Below are positions 51,172-58,617 of a stretch of DNA of 64,000 nucleotides, piece by piece. The DNA is taken from positions 1 through 64,000 of the forward strand of contig CAAGQJ010000016.1 in the NCBI GenBank assembly GCA_900772095.1. The letters are read 5' to 3'. Position numbers and translations under genes: made by a program. The stretch comes from Bacilli bacterium. GTDB taxonomy: Bacteria > Bacillota_I > Bacilli_A > RF39 > UBA660. The notes beneath the pieces are model-generated. The model saw only the letters and a program-made list of their open reading frames with translations. It did not search any database and had not been told where the DNA came from. The number at the start of each line of letters is the position of its first letter. The first letter of the stretch is position 1.

Positions 51172-51306
51172 AGTATGGTGGCCCGGCAAGAATTCACAAG
51201 AGCTTCTTCAACGAAGGATCTCCTCCAGTTACTACTGGAGGTAATCCTTCAATCTAAGCTCTCTAGATCATATTTTTAGAGTAAGGCGCCAGCCGGGAGC
51301 CATTCT
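51172..51306 (+). ncRNA. Lone long structured element, candidate relative of the RT array
   Basis: Nested stems: ATGG/CCAT (51175-51178 with 51300-51303), CCCGGC/GCCGGG (51182 with 51297), AGAGCTT/AAGCTCT (51199-51205 with 51256-51262), GAAGGAT/ATCCTTC (51213 with 51250) and CCTCCAGT/ACTGGAGG (51222 with 51241). About 32 pairs in 135 bases with no gene. It ends in the cassette motif AGCCAAAA (51307) even though no stop codon is there, so it takes the place of a gene in the array. Confidence 0.7.
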
Positions 51307-51367
51307 AGCCAAAAGTCGGTTACTGATTCGGTAACCGATTCAAAGTAAAACCAAAAAAGTAAGGATT

Positions 51368-51613
51368 ATGAGAAAGAATAAAACTTATGAGCAGCAAACT
51401 AAATTCTATAACAAGGATGGGCGTTACGAGAGTTTGGGTGAGATGTTTATCTGCTGGCTTAGATGTGATAATATCCAAATCGCAGCAATACAAAAGACAT
51501 TCAGGGAAGGAACGAAAGAATGTAAAGAATACATTATAGAAGACCTCTATCACCTTTGTGACAAGAAACTACTTTATCAGTTTATCAGAATCTTTTATTT
51601 CGGAAAGAAGTAA
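51368..51613 (+). CDS. Small array protein, 81 aa
   Basis: Starts MRKNKTYEQQTKFYNKDGRY. Basic N-terminus, helical rest ending FIRIFYFGKK. No recognised family. Preceded by a TCGGTTAC/GTAACCGA hairpin and AACCAAAAAAGTAAGGATT leader. Confidence 0.7.
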   Translation: MRKNKTYEQQTKFYNKDGRYESLGEMFICWLRCDNIQIAAIQKTFREGTKECKEYIIEDLYHLCDKKLLYQFIRIFYFGKK

Positions 51614-51683
51614 AGCCAAACAGGTCAGTCGTTAGCAGCGGCTGACTCCTTATCATAACTAGATTTTGTTTAAATGGTTCAAG

Positions 51684-51713
51684 CCGGTCTGTCGTGAGAC
51701 ACGCCGGTTTTTT
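51684..51713 (+). terminator. Intrinsic terminator inside the small-gene array
   Basis: CCGG at 51684-51687 and 51704-51707 with TGTC/GACA inside, followed by six T (51708-51713). One of the few true intrinsic terminators in the array; it would end or attenuate the transcript carrying the RT, array and 356-aa gene. CTAGATTTTGTTTAAATG lies just upstream; a similar CTAGATTGTTTAAATG precedes the terminator at 55343. Confidence 0.7.
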
Positions 51714-51750
51714 GTACCACTATGTCTAACCAATTAAAATTTTGTGAATT

Positions 51751-52173
51751 ATGGCAGTAGCAAGAATCGTTAACGTTAATGATATCTTAAAAGCAAAGGG
51801 CTTGAAGCCAAAGGTGTTCAATCTGAACATATTCTGTAGTGCTGTATCAGATTTCTTTATGACACATGAACCAAAGGAAACAATTTTGCTTGTTCCGAAG
51901 AGATTTCTCGACATGGAGAATCCACCAGATGGAGACTTTATCGAAATGCTGGACGTAAGCATCTGGGAGAAGAAGGCGGAAGACCCCGACGACCCATTCG
52001 ACTTCATCGACTATCAGCTGATGGTACGAAACAAGATGATGAGACCGATAATCTTTGTCAACGAGCCTTTTCTTACGGAAGCCGCACTCTCTCTGAGAGA
52101 CATCTGCGGATATTCCGTAACGGGCAGAACACGAAAGAAGAAGAAGGAATACATCGTGTCTCTGCCGGTGTAA
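51751..52173 (+). CDS. Array protein, 140 aa
   Basis: Starts MAVARIVNVNDILKAKGLKP. Alpha/beta; central acidic stretch (KAEDPDDPFDFIDYQ) and basic C-terminus (SVTGRTRKKKKEYIVSLPV). No recognised family. Confidence 0.7.
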   Translation: MAVARIVNVNDILKAKGLKPKVFNLNIFCSAVSDFFMTHEPKETILLVPKRFLDMENPPDGDFIEMLDVSIWEKKAEDPDDPFDFIDYQLMVRNKMMRPIIFVNEPFLTEAALSLRDICGYSVTGRTRKKKKEYIVSLPV

Positions 52174-52236
52174 AGCCGAAAAATGCGTGGAACATTATTG
52201 TTTCACGCTCCAAGTATTAACCAATTAAATGGAATT

Positions 52237-52527
52237 ATGAAGAATATCAGATTTGAACCTAGCTACTATGAGTGGCATTTGGTGGGAGAGGATGGAAGAA
52301 TCCTCCTGAATATACCAGATAGTATAGTTGATTATTGTGAGACGATGAGCGATTTATGCTTCGTTATCGAAGACCTTCCAAGGCAAGCATCCGATGCGGT
52401 TTCTTGTGGGGAAGAGCTATATGGTGTTGATGTCACAATGTTTGTTTACAAAGGTATCGGAGAAGATAAAGACATCATTGAATTGATAGAAAGCACGCTT
52501 GCGACCCACTTCGGAATTGTAGCCTAA
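52237..52527 (+). CDS. Array protein, 96 aa
   Basis: ATG at 52237 (MKNIRFEPSYYEWHLVGEDG) behind TTAACCAATTAAATGGAATT. Beta-rich, acidic, ending STLATHFGIVA. No recognised family. Ends GCCTAAAATCCCTC with a CCCTCTTCGGAGGG hairpin identical in stem to that at 43712. Confidence 0.7.
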   Translation: MKNIRFEPSYYEWHLVGEDGRILLNIPDSIVDYCETMSDLCFVIEDLPRQASDAVSCGEELYGVDVTMFVYKGIGEDKDIIELIESTLATHFGIVA

Positions 52528-52574
52528 AATCCCTCTTCGGAGGGTGCAAGTATTAACCAATTAAAATTAAAAAT

Positions 52575-53147
52575 ATGAATGATTTTTTAAAATTAGCAGA
52601 GGATTTAGAATGGAGTTATAATGTTGACGATACACCTAACGAAAGAGGTGAGGTTTGCGTCGAGTTAGAGAAGTATTCCCCACAAGACCAAGACTTCATC
52701 GCCACAATTTGGTTCGAGAATGGCAATAAGTCTGACTTCATGGATAAGTTGTATCAATATTATAGCGACTTCGATCCTGACGAGGAAGCCAGTAAATGGA
52801 TTGGCGAGGATGGACATGGTGCTAACGGCGCGCCATACAAATTATCGGATATTTTGCAAGATATGGAGGATTGCAAGGATATGCTACTAGATTTATGGCA
52901 CGAGTATTTTTACAATGAGTACCCAGAAAATCGTCCAAATGAGACCGACGAAGGGAAGCGACTCGCAGGAGAAATCGAGGAGAAATCCGGAAAGCATTAC
53001 CACTCGTGCTCTCTACAGAATTATCCGAGCGGTAAGTTCGGCGTTATCATTGATGGCTGCCAGAAGTTTCTATCGGAATGCAAGGAAGAGACATTAGCCT
53101 ATATGAAAGGCGTGCTTACGGGCCTTGATATCGAAAGAAAAGACTAA
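52575..53147 (+). CDS. Acidic array protein, 190 aa
   Basis: Starts MNDFLKLAEDLEWSYNVDDT. Acidic and Tyr/Trp rich, similar in make-up to the 43752 and 44335 proteins; the C-terminal part (KFGVIIDGCQKFLSECKEET) is alpha/beta. Comparable hypothetical proteins occur on Bacteroides conjugative elements. Ends TAAGCCAAACAAGCC. Confidence 0.7.
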   Translation: MNDFLKLAEDLEWSYNVDDTPNERGEVCVELEKYSPQDQDFIATIWFENGNKSDFMDKLYQYYSDFDPDEEASKWIGEDGHGANGAPYKLSDILQDMEDCKDMLLDLWHEYFYNEYPENRPNETDEGKRLAGEIEEKSGKHYHSCSLQNYPSGKFGVIIDGCQKFLSECKEETLAYMKGVLTGLDIERKD

Positions 53148-53203
53148 GCCAAACAAGCCTGTCAGGAATGGCGGGCATCAAGTTAAACCAAAATATTAAG
53201 ATT

Positions 53204-53725
53204 ATGGATAGAAAAGTATTGAAAGACAAGATTGATGAGTTGCGTTCGACAGCAAAGATGGAGCTTGCATGCACCATCCGTGAGATAATGAGAGAGCACA
53301 ATGTGCAGAAGAAAGAACTCGGCTGGCCTGTAGTTGTCAACAATAGCAGTCTTGTAGATATCGTAGAGGTAGGTAGTGGTGATACCGACATCCCGGTTTT
53401 CGTCATAAATGTTGGTGTTGGCTACTACAAAGAGCCTCACAAGGTAAGTGCATTGGATGATTGTGTACCGATCGAGCTTCTTGCTGATATTGCGACCGGG
53501 TTGAATAACGAACTGAGTGGATACGTCAGCACTTATGTGGCAAAGTACAGATTCCTCTATGAAGACGGAACTACTGCCGACATGGATGAGCCTTATGTAT
53601 TCCTTGCAGAATCAGAAAAAGATGCCAAAGATAAGGCAGACGACTATGCAGAAGTGTGGAATGACTGGAATGAAGATACGATAGAACTCGTGTCAGTCGA
53701 GAGACAGACTGCTTCGGAAGGTTAA
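53204..53725 (+). CDS. Array protein, 173 aa
   Basis: ATG at 53204 (MDRKVLKDKIDELRSTAKME) in the AACCAAAATATTAAGATT leader. Residues 1-110 alpha/beta; the last 60 (VAKYRFLYEDGTTADMDEPY, then AESEKDAKDKADDYAEVW) look like a DpnD/PcfM-type beta-alpha-beta unit, as in the 45534 protein. No further function known. Confidence 0.65.
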   Translation: MDRKVLKDKIDELRSTAKMELACTIREIMREHNVQKKELGWPVVVNNSSLVDIVEVGSGDTDIPVFVINVGVGYYKEPHKVSALDDCVPIELLADIATGLNNELSGYVSTYVAKYRFLYEDGTTADMDEPYVFLAESEKDAKDKADDYAEVWNDWNEDTIELVSVERQTASEG

Positions 53726-53740
53726 TTTAGCGTTAAAAAC

Positions 53741-53783
53741 GGCAAAGATGATGGTTTATTTTATAAACTTTCGTATCTTTGCC
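53741..53783 (+). promoter_or_regulatory. Promoter box within an inverted repeat before the recombinase gene
   Basis: TATCTTTG at 53774-53781 is a perfect -7 box, 26 bases before the recombinase ATG. GGCAAAGAT (53741-53749) and ATCTTTGCC (53775-53783) form a 9-bp inverted repeat that contains the box. The repeat may be an operator, a terminator or, less likely, a short inversion site. Confidence 0.5.
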
Positions 53784-53807
53784 ACTAATAACCAAAATAA
53801 TAGAATT

Positions 53808-54851
53808 ATGACAGAAGAAATAAGAATCAAGACAAGAGACTGGGAGCGTCTGCTGAGTCCTGTCCAGCAGGAGAAGTACAAGCTCGCTATCAAGCAGGGA
53901 TGGTTCTCCAACTACCACGACAACTCGTGGAGACACAGCACGTTCTACGGAGCGTACATCTGGAAATACCCGAAGTTCATCAAGGTCGTGAGAATGTTCG
54001 ATGAGCTGTTGGGCCACAAGCCATTGTGGGAAGACATCACTGACGACAACCTCCGTGACCTCTTTGAGAAAATCAAGGAGAACTATGCTCCCAACTCCGC
54101 AAAGACCGTATGCGCCACCATCAAGGCGGTGATACGTGAGAACGATGCTACGAAAGAGATTAACAGCCCGACGTTCGGAAAGATACTCAGAACGAAGGCT
54201 GTTCCTGTACAGTCCGTCTATCTCTCGGATGAGGAGATAAACAGAATTATCAATTACAATCCAAGAGGACAGACGAAGAGATATGTTCAGCGCATGTTCC
54301 TCATGGAATGCCTCTGTGGAGCACGATATAGTGATTGTCAGAGGATAACCCCCGAGAACATCGATGATACCGGACACTTCCTGGTGTATGTAGCACAGAA
54401 GACCAAGACAGAGGTAAGAGTTCCTCTTCACAAGAAACTGCGTCCGTTCCTGGTAAGCGGCACGGGCGTTGAACCCCTTCCTGGTGAAATCAGCGAGATG
54501 ACCTTCAACAGAACCCTTCGTGATATCTGCCGTGAATGCGGAATAGACGAGAACACGAAGGTGTTCCATGCAGGTAAGGAAGAGACCGGAAAGAAGTACC
54601 TCTTTATCTCTTCACACACCGGCAGACGTTCATTCGCCACGAATCTCTCCAAGAAAGGCGTACCATTGGAACAGATTGCCGTCATGATGGGGCATACTAG
54701 TAACGGTAAGCCTAATATCCAGATGACGCAGCGCTACATTGTCGGGAAGACGGAGATTGACAGCAGTACCCTGAGACTGTTCGGTGTATACGATAAGGAT
54801 CTGGATGATGGTCTAGATGAGGACCAAGCTAAAACTGGAGGTGGCCAATAG
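53808..54851 (+). CDS. Tyrosine recombinase, 347 aa
   Basis: The ATG at 53808 (MTEEIRIKTRDWERLLSPVQ) has the array leader; a longer frame would begin inside the promoter repeat. Catalytic residues are in order: Arg in CGARYSDCQRI, Lys in KTKTEVRVP, His-Arg in SHTGRRSFATN, His in MMGHTS and Tyr in TQRYI. It is distinct from the phage integrase at 60116 and sits far from attP. It has its own promoter, so it may drive DNA inversion, resolution or cassette exchange rather than integration. Confidence 0.9.
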   Translation: MTEEIRIKTRDWERLLSPVQQEKYKLAIKQGWFSNYHDNSWRHSTFYGAYIWKYPKFIKVVRMFDELLGHKPLWEDITDDNLRDLFEKIKENYAPNSAKTVCATIKAVIRENDATKEINSPTFGKILRTKAVPVQSVYLSDEEINRIINYNPRGQTKRYVQRMFLMECLCGARYSDCQRITPENIDDTGHFLVYVAQKTKTEVRVPLHKKLRPFLVSGTGVEPLPGEISEMTFNRTLRDICRECGIDENTKVFHAGKEETGKKYLFISSHTGRRSFATNLSKKGVPLEQIAVMMGHTSNGKPNIQMTQRYIVGKTEIDSSTLRLFGVYDKDLDDGLDEDQAKTGGGQ

Positions 54852-54889
54852 CCATCTCCTGCTATTGTTTAACCAATTAAATAACGAAT

Positions 54890-55300
54890 ATGGTAGAAGA
54901 TAATAAAAAAGAACTCATCAATGAGTGCCAGGAAAAGTATGCCGAGCTTATAAAGCAGACGGTCATAAAGGCACTCACAGGCGAGATTGCTACGAACTCC
55001 GCTATGGTAAAGGAATTGGAGTCACTGAACTTCCAATACCACGAGGAGATGGACGAGTACGACGATACGGCGCCTGACCTTAACCCGGAGCTCATAGAAA
55101 ACTTCAGGCAGGCAGAGAATACTGGCAAGAATGTTTCCATTGAAGCGCAGGAATACCTTCTTGCCATCGGTATGTGCGAGGAGATGTTCAACCAGAAGAT
55201 GTGGGTCAACGAAGACGGCCACATGTGTGACGAAGACGGTAACAGACTTTCCGCTGACAGAGAGCATCGTGTTTTCGAAGTTGTTAAGTGCGGAAAATAA
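54890..55300 (+). CDS. Array protein, 136 aa
   Basis: Starts MVEDNKKELINECQEKYAEL. Acidic, helical, with a beta end (MWVNEDGHMCDEDGNRLSAD). No recognised family. It follows the recombinase after the normal cassette junction (AGCCATCTCC... TTAACCAATTAAATAACGAAT). Confidence 0.7.
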   Translation: MVEDNKKELINECQEKYAELIKQTVIKALTGEIATNSAMVKELESLNFQYHEEMDEYDDTAPDLNPELIENFRQAENTGKNVSIEAQEYLLAIGMCEEMFNQKMWVNEDGHMCDEDGNRLSADREHRVFEVVKCGK

Positions 55301-55342
55301 GATATTTCTAGTTTTTCATAGCTAGATTGTTTAAATGAGTGT

Positions 55343-55376
55343 CCTCTCTTGCCCGTGAGGGTAGGAGGGGATTTTT
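55343..55376 (+). terminator. Intrinsic terminator near the end of the small-gene array
   Basis: CCTC...GCCC pairs with GGGT...GGAGG around GTGA, followed by ATTTTT (55371-55376). It ends the recombinase transcript; only one more array gene lies beyond it. Confidence 0.65.
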
Positions 55377-55464
55377 AAAACGGCCCCGATTAGCCAAAAA
55401 TAGGGAGCTTCGGCTCCTGCAATTAATAACCAAGCCCTACGCAACACGGTCAAGCGGAAAGAAT

Positions 55465-55767
55465 ATGGAGAATATATTAGAAAAAACGGTGAAGGAAAAT
55501 GGAAATATCAACTTAAACGAATTAAGTTGGAAGCAGGTCGTTGCACTCCTGGGCGCCTGGGATTCCAGCTTCGCAAGAAATGAGAACACGTCGTTCTCGG
55601 AGATGGTGAAGCGATGCTATAAATCACGTCCATGGCATGAGAATGCGAATATTATCTATTTGCATCGAGATAACAAGAAAACTACCATCCTCCCTCACGC
55701 CTGTTATAACCTCGACGAAGCAGAGGAAAATATGATATTTAATTTGCTCAAAAAGCAATTAAACTGA
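55465..55767 (+). CDS. Array protein, 100 aa
   Basis: I chose ATG 55465 (MENILEKTVKENGNINLNEL), as the longer frame runs through the terminator. Helical, Trp-containing (ELSWKQVVALLGAW), ending NLLKKQLN. Its leader is longer than usual (AACCAAGCCCTACG...), so it is the least typical cassette. Confidence 0.6.
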   Translation: MENILEKTVKENGNINLNELSWKQVVALLGAWDSSFARNENTSFSEMVKRCYKSRPWHENANIIYLHRDNKKTTILPHACYNLDEAEENMIFNLLKKQLN

Positions 55768-55789
55768 ACTCTACGGATGCAGTAGAACG

Positions 55790-55961
55790 AAAAAGCCCCG
55801 ACCTAAGCCGGGGCTACCACAGACCATTACAGTCTGACATCTACGATAGTAGAAATTTGCTCTTTATGAGCGTTTAAATCCACAATTCCGAAGAATTGAC
55901 CGTCAACGGAAGTTTATTTTTATTTCAATTCCATAAAGGTTCGATTAAAGTCTTCCGAAGA
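55790..55961 (-). ncRNA. Candidate structured small RNA, about 170 nt, minus strand
   Basis: A perfect promoter box TATCTTTG (complement of 55968-55975) starts a leftward RNA that ends at a strong terminator: AGCCCCG/CGGGGCT (55794-55800 with 55809-55815) plus a run of five T on that strand. In between there is no gene but four stems: GTCTT/AAGAC, CAATTC-TTCG-GAATTG (UUCG tetraloop), CTAC/GTAG and CAGAC/GTCTG. It is antisense to nothing known and faces the array. Its size would suit a 6S-like or regulatory RNA. Confidence 0.65.
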
Positions 55962-56032
55962 CATGTGCAAAGATAGTGGATTTGTTTCAGAAAACAATAT
56001 TTCTTCAACAACAATTAACGAATTTAACTTAT

Positions 56033-56251
56033 ATGTACAAAGTCATAAGTACAGAACATCATTTTTATCCTCATGTCGTGCTAGAGTTGCAGGATACCGC
56101 CACCAAAGAGACAAAGTGGTGGTGCTACGCTGACTTTCACGACGAGGACCTATGCAAGGAGCTTGGGGTGGAGGACCTTACCGGTTGTACCCTTGACAAA
56201 CAGCCAAGTCACGGGACCTGGATATCCAAGGAGGATATAGGGCATCTGTAA
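56033..56251 (+). CDS. Small protein, 72 aa
   Basis: ATG at 56033 (MYKVISTEHHFYPHVVLELQ). Beta-rich, with WWCYADFHDEDLCKELGVED near 30-50. It lies outside the cassette array and has no clear leader; the minus-strand RNA promoter lies 60 bases upstream in the opposite direction. No recognised family; resembles short DUF-type proteins on Bacteroides elements. Confidence 0.65.
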   Translation: MYKVISTEHHFYPHVVLELQDTATKETKWWCYADFHDEDLCKELGVEDLTGCTLDKQPSHGTWISKEDIGHL

Positions 56252-56527
56252 TCGCAGGTTCTCATACAACTAGCCGCTCATCACTTCACAGATGGGCGGC
56301 TATTTTATTAAAAGTCACCACTAAAAACACACCGAAAAACTCTCTTATTTCTTAAAAAGGGTTAATGTAAATATTCTATACTTTAATGGATGACACGAAT
56401 TCCTGTTTTTACTTCAACCGAAACATCTAGCCAAATCAGCACTTTCGGGAGTTTTGTTTTTACTTTTTACTTGAATGTGCAGATTTTTGGCACAAATCAG
56501 GCATTTGGATGGCAAGAATAATCGTCG

Positions 56528-56657
56528 TACCTTTGCAGTGCTTGTTAGGAGTAACGCACTAAACAGCGGACATATGAGTATAATTAAGTGATTATTCACT
56601 TCCCTATACGACCCTATCCAGAGTTCGGAGCGTTACACGAACAAAGGATAGGGTTTT
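56528..56657 (+). ncRNA. Candidate small RNA with ideal promoter and terminator
   Basis: TTTG at 56504-56507, then 20 bases, then TACCTTTG at 56528-56535: the best promoter in the window. The RNA would begin near 56542 with a hairpin AGTGC..GTTA/TAAC..GCACT. It would end at CCCTATCC (56612-56619) pairing with GGATAGGG (56646-56653) plus TTTT. About 115 nt, no coding frame of note. Confidence 0.55.
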
Positions 56658-57040
56658 CACTTTCCCTATTCCTTTTTCGGTCTGACAGGTAGTCTTGGTG
56701 GCTTGTCGGCTAAATACACTCGGCTACACAGACTTTAAACCCACGTCGCAAGAGGTGCATGGTGACACCGCAGGAACTGAAGGCAGAAGGCGGGCAGGGC
56801 TGGGCGTACCCAGAAAGCTGCTTAGATTAGGTGCTGTACGATTTGGCAACCGATCCGACCGAAGGGGCTCATTACACTGGGTTCATGTAACTTCGAGTGG
56901 AATATTCCTACCAAGCTCTCATCGTTTCAATGACTGATGGGGGTAAGGGGGAGAACCACTCTCTCAGAGGTCTATTGCCTGTTTCATATAACCTTTTTAA
57001 AAAGCAAAATATTAATTTTAAATAAGTAAATATAGGGAAG
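56658..57040 (+). other. Gene-free region upstream of the nuclease gene, possible structured RNA
   Basis: About 380 bases, G/C richer than its flanks, with no credible gene. Stems such as CTGGG-CGTA-CCCAG (near 56800-56815), nested in GCAG/CTGC, are visible. A structured RNA right before a nuclease gene raises the thought of a group I intron or another mobile RNA, but I could not find the conserved intron core with confidence. Confidence 0.35.
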
Positions 57041-57775
57041 ATGAAAGTTAATAAAAAGAATATAGGGTATGTAAGACGTAGTTTTACTCCTGTAAAGAAC
57101 AAGTTGCTCAATAAAAACTCGAAAACCGAGTCCAAATTTGAGCAGATGTTAATTGATGCCAACATCTACTTCACAAGAGAGAAGGGAAATTACAAGATTG
57201 GCACAAGATGGTGCTATTACGATTTCTTCGTTCCGTATTGGAGAATATACTTCGAACTTGACGGAGCTTCGCATAATTCGCAAGAGCAAAAGGCTATCGA
57301 CTCTCAAAAAGACCGCATCATACGCAAGAAGCAACGCTTTATCTGTAGAATCAGTAATGATTACGTCTTGGACGAGATGACCGAAATTGATTTCGATATA
57401 GCAAAAGATTTGCTTTGCAAGTATATAGAAAAGTCTGGCTTTATTCGCAAAAAGGCAGACACGTACGAAAGGGCTAAGAGCTACTATGAGTTCAATCTCA
57501 AAAAGAACCATGCTCAATCGGTAGAAGACTTCACGTCTAACAATGATAACGTTGATTTTAACGACGATCGACAGATTACGTTATATAACAACTTGACTGG
57601 TATGTTTTATACATTCGAGAACATTATCGACGCAACCCTGAAGACTGGTCTCAAGGCCAAGTATATCTGGGAGCTCTGCTATACTGAGTATAAAAAGGTC
57701 GGAAATCTCAGAACGTACGTTGCAGCATTTTCCGTAGAAGAGTGCGAGAGGAGAGTTGCGATAGTTTACGAATAA
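57041..57775 (+). CDS. DUF559/Vsr-like endonuclease, 244 aa
   Basis: Starts MKVNKKNIGYVRRSFTPVKN. Residues about 30-110 hold TESKFEQMLIDANIYF, then YYDFFVPYWRIYFELDGASH and KDRIIRKKQRFICRIS: Glu...Asp-x(n)-Glu-x-Asp spacing of a PD-(D/E)xK fold as in DUF559 and very short patch repair nucleases. The second half (ITLYNNLTGMFYTFENI, then LKTGLKAKYIWELCY) looks like a NUMOD-type or HTH DNA-binding module. This layout fits a homing-type endonuclease. Confidence 0.75.
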   Translation: MKVNKKNIGYVRRSFTPVKNKLLNKNSKTESKFEQMLIDANIYFTREKGNYKIGTRWCYYDFFVPYWRIYFELDGASHNSQEQKAIDSQKDRIIRKKQRFICRISNDYVLDEMTEIDFDIAKDLLCKYIEKSGFIRKKADTYERAKSYYEFNLKKNHAQSVEDFTSNNDNVDFNDDRQITLYNNLTGMFYTFENIIDATLKTGLKAKYIWELCYTEYKKVGNLRTYVAAFSVEECERRVAIVYE

Positions 57776-57838
57776 TTAAGGTAGGAAATACGAACGAAAT
57801 GTGACCGAAAATCGCATTTGCTTAAAAATATTGAGATT

Positions 57839-58399
57839 ATGAACAAGAAACTAAGATTGCTGGTGACTGCAAAGTGTCACAACAAGTGCCCTATGTGCTG
57901 CAACAACCAGTTCGACTTCGAGAAGATTCCGGTAGTTGACAGATTGGACTACGATGAGATTAGTATCACTGGTGGAGAACCTCTTCTGCCGGATTGCAAC
58001 GGAAAGACAATGTGGCTTGCTCACGGAATCAGAAACGTATTCCGTACGCTCGGAATCCCAGCACCAAGACTTTTCCTCTATACGGCATGGGTTGATTACA
58101 GAACACTCCGCAATCGCAGCTATGACTTCGATGGAATCTGTCTCACGCTCCACAGCAAGCCCGATGTGGTAAAGTTCGTTGAAATGAACGATGTGATGCT
58201 TAGGCACAAGAGAAATAGATGGCAGGACAGAGGTTTCAATCCCGAATGTTCCCTTCGTCTCAACCTCTTCGCAGACATGAAGGCTCTTCTCCCTAATGAC
58301 ATCGACCTGTCTATGTGGAAAGTGAAGAACATGGAGTGGGTGAAGGATTGCCCGGTTCCGGATGGCGAGGACTTCCGAAGAATCAAGGATCTGTTCTAG
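57839..58399 (+). CDS. Small radical SAM protein, 186 aa
   Basis: ATG at 57839 (MNKKLRLLVTAKCHNKCPMC). The cluster motif CHNKCPMCC (Cys-x3-Cys-x2-Cys) sits at residues 13-21 and is followed by SITGGEPLL, the SAM-binding GGE motif. Only 186 residues, much shorter than typical radical SAM enzymes, so it has a minimal barrel and no obvious auxiliary cluster. The substrate is unknown; a role in modifying a nucleotide, tRNA or peptide is possible. Confidence 0.85.
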   Translation: MNKKLRLLVTAKCHNKCPMCCNNQFDFEKIPVVDRLDYDEISITGGEPLLPDCNGKTMWLAHGIRNVFRTLGIPAPRLFLYTAWVDYRTLRNRSYDFDGICLTLHSKPDVVKFVEMNDVMLRHKRNRWQDRGFNPECSLRLNLFADMKALLPNDIDLSMWKVKNMEWVKDCPVPDGEDFRRIKDLF

Positions 58400-58422
58400 A
58401 ATATAGTTAAAAAATAGATACA

Positions 58423-58617
58423 ATGAAGAAAATCAAATGGAAAATCGCCGCATTCGTGGCGTGGGTTGTAATAACCCTCATGGTCGTAGATGTCGGACTC
58501 AGAGGAGTGAGCAAGGCAGACACGACAACGAATATCGTAAGCGTGGCCATCCTCCTGTTATGGATTCTCGCTTCCATCGCAACGGATTGTTTAACATTCA
58601 AAAATAAAAAAAGATGA
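58423..58617 (+). CDS. Small two-helix membrane protein, 64 aa
   Basis: Starts MKKIKWKIAAFVAWVVITLM. Two hydrophobic segments (about 7-25 and 38-57), with short Lys-rich ends. Its stop overlaps the start of the SPFH lipoprotein gene (58614), so both are translated together and probably act at the same membrane. Confidence 0.75.
   Translation: MKKIKWKIAAFVAWVVITLMVVDVGLRGVSKADTTTNIVSVAILLLWILASIATDCLTFKNKKR

Larger units (their letters stand above)
39060..55470 (+). repeat. Conserved intercistronic element repeated at more than 30 gene junctions
   Basis: Most junctions have the same three parts: AGCC(T/A)AAA lying across the stop codon, a short G/C hairpin, then TTAACCA or close variants and A/T-rich sequence ending GAATTATG or GATATG at the next start. 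The stop-codon motif is read in different frames (TAG|CC or GCC|TAA), so it is conserved as nucleotide sequence, not as protein. The leader has little Shine-Dalgarno character. Starts with the leader include 39098, 40751, 41787, 43465, 45226, 46377, 49322, 50084, 52237 and 53808. Confidence 0.8.

Noticed and set aside
56695..56937. 80-codon frame before the nuclease gene
   Set aside because: No start signal, and Gly/Arg/His-rich composition typical of chance frames in G/C-rich non-coding DNA.
56658..57040. Group I intron upstream of the nuclease gene
   Set aside because: I could not identify a convincing P3/P7 core or exon junctions; kept only as an open question.
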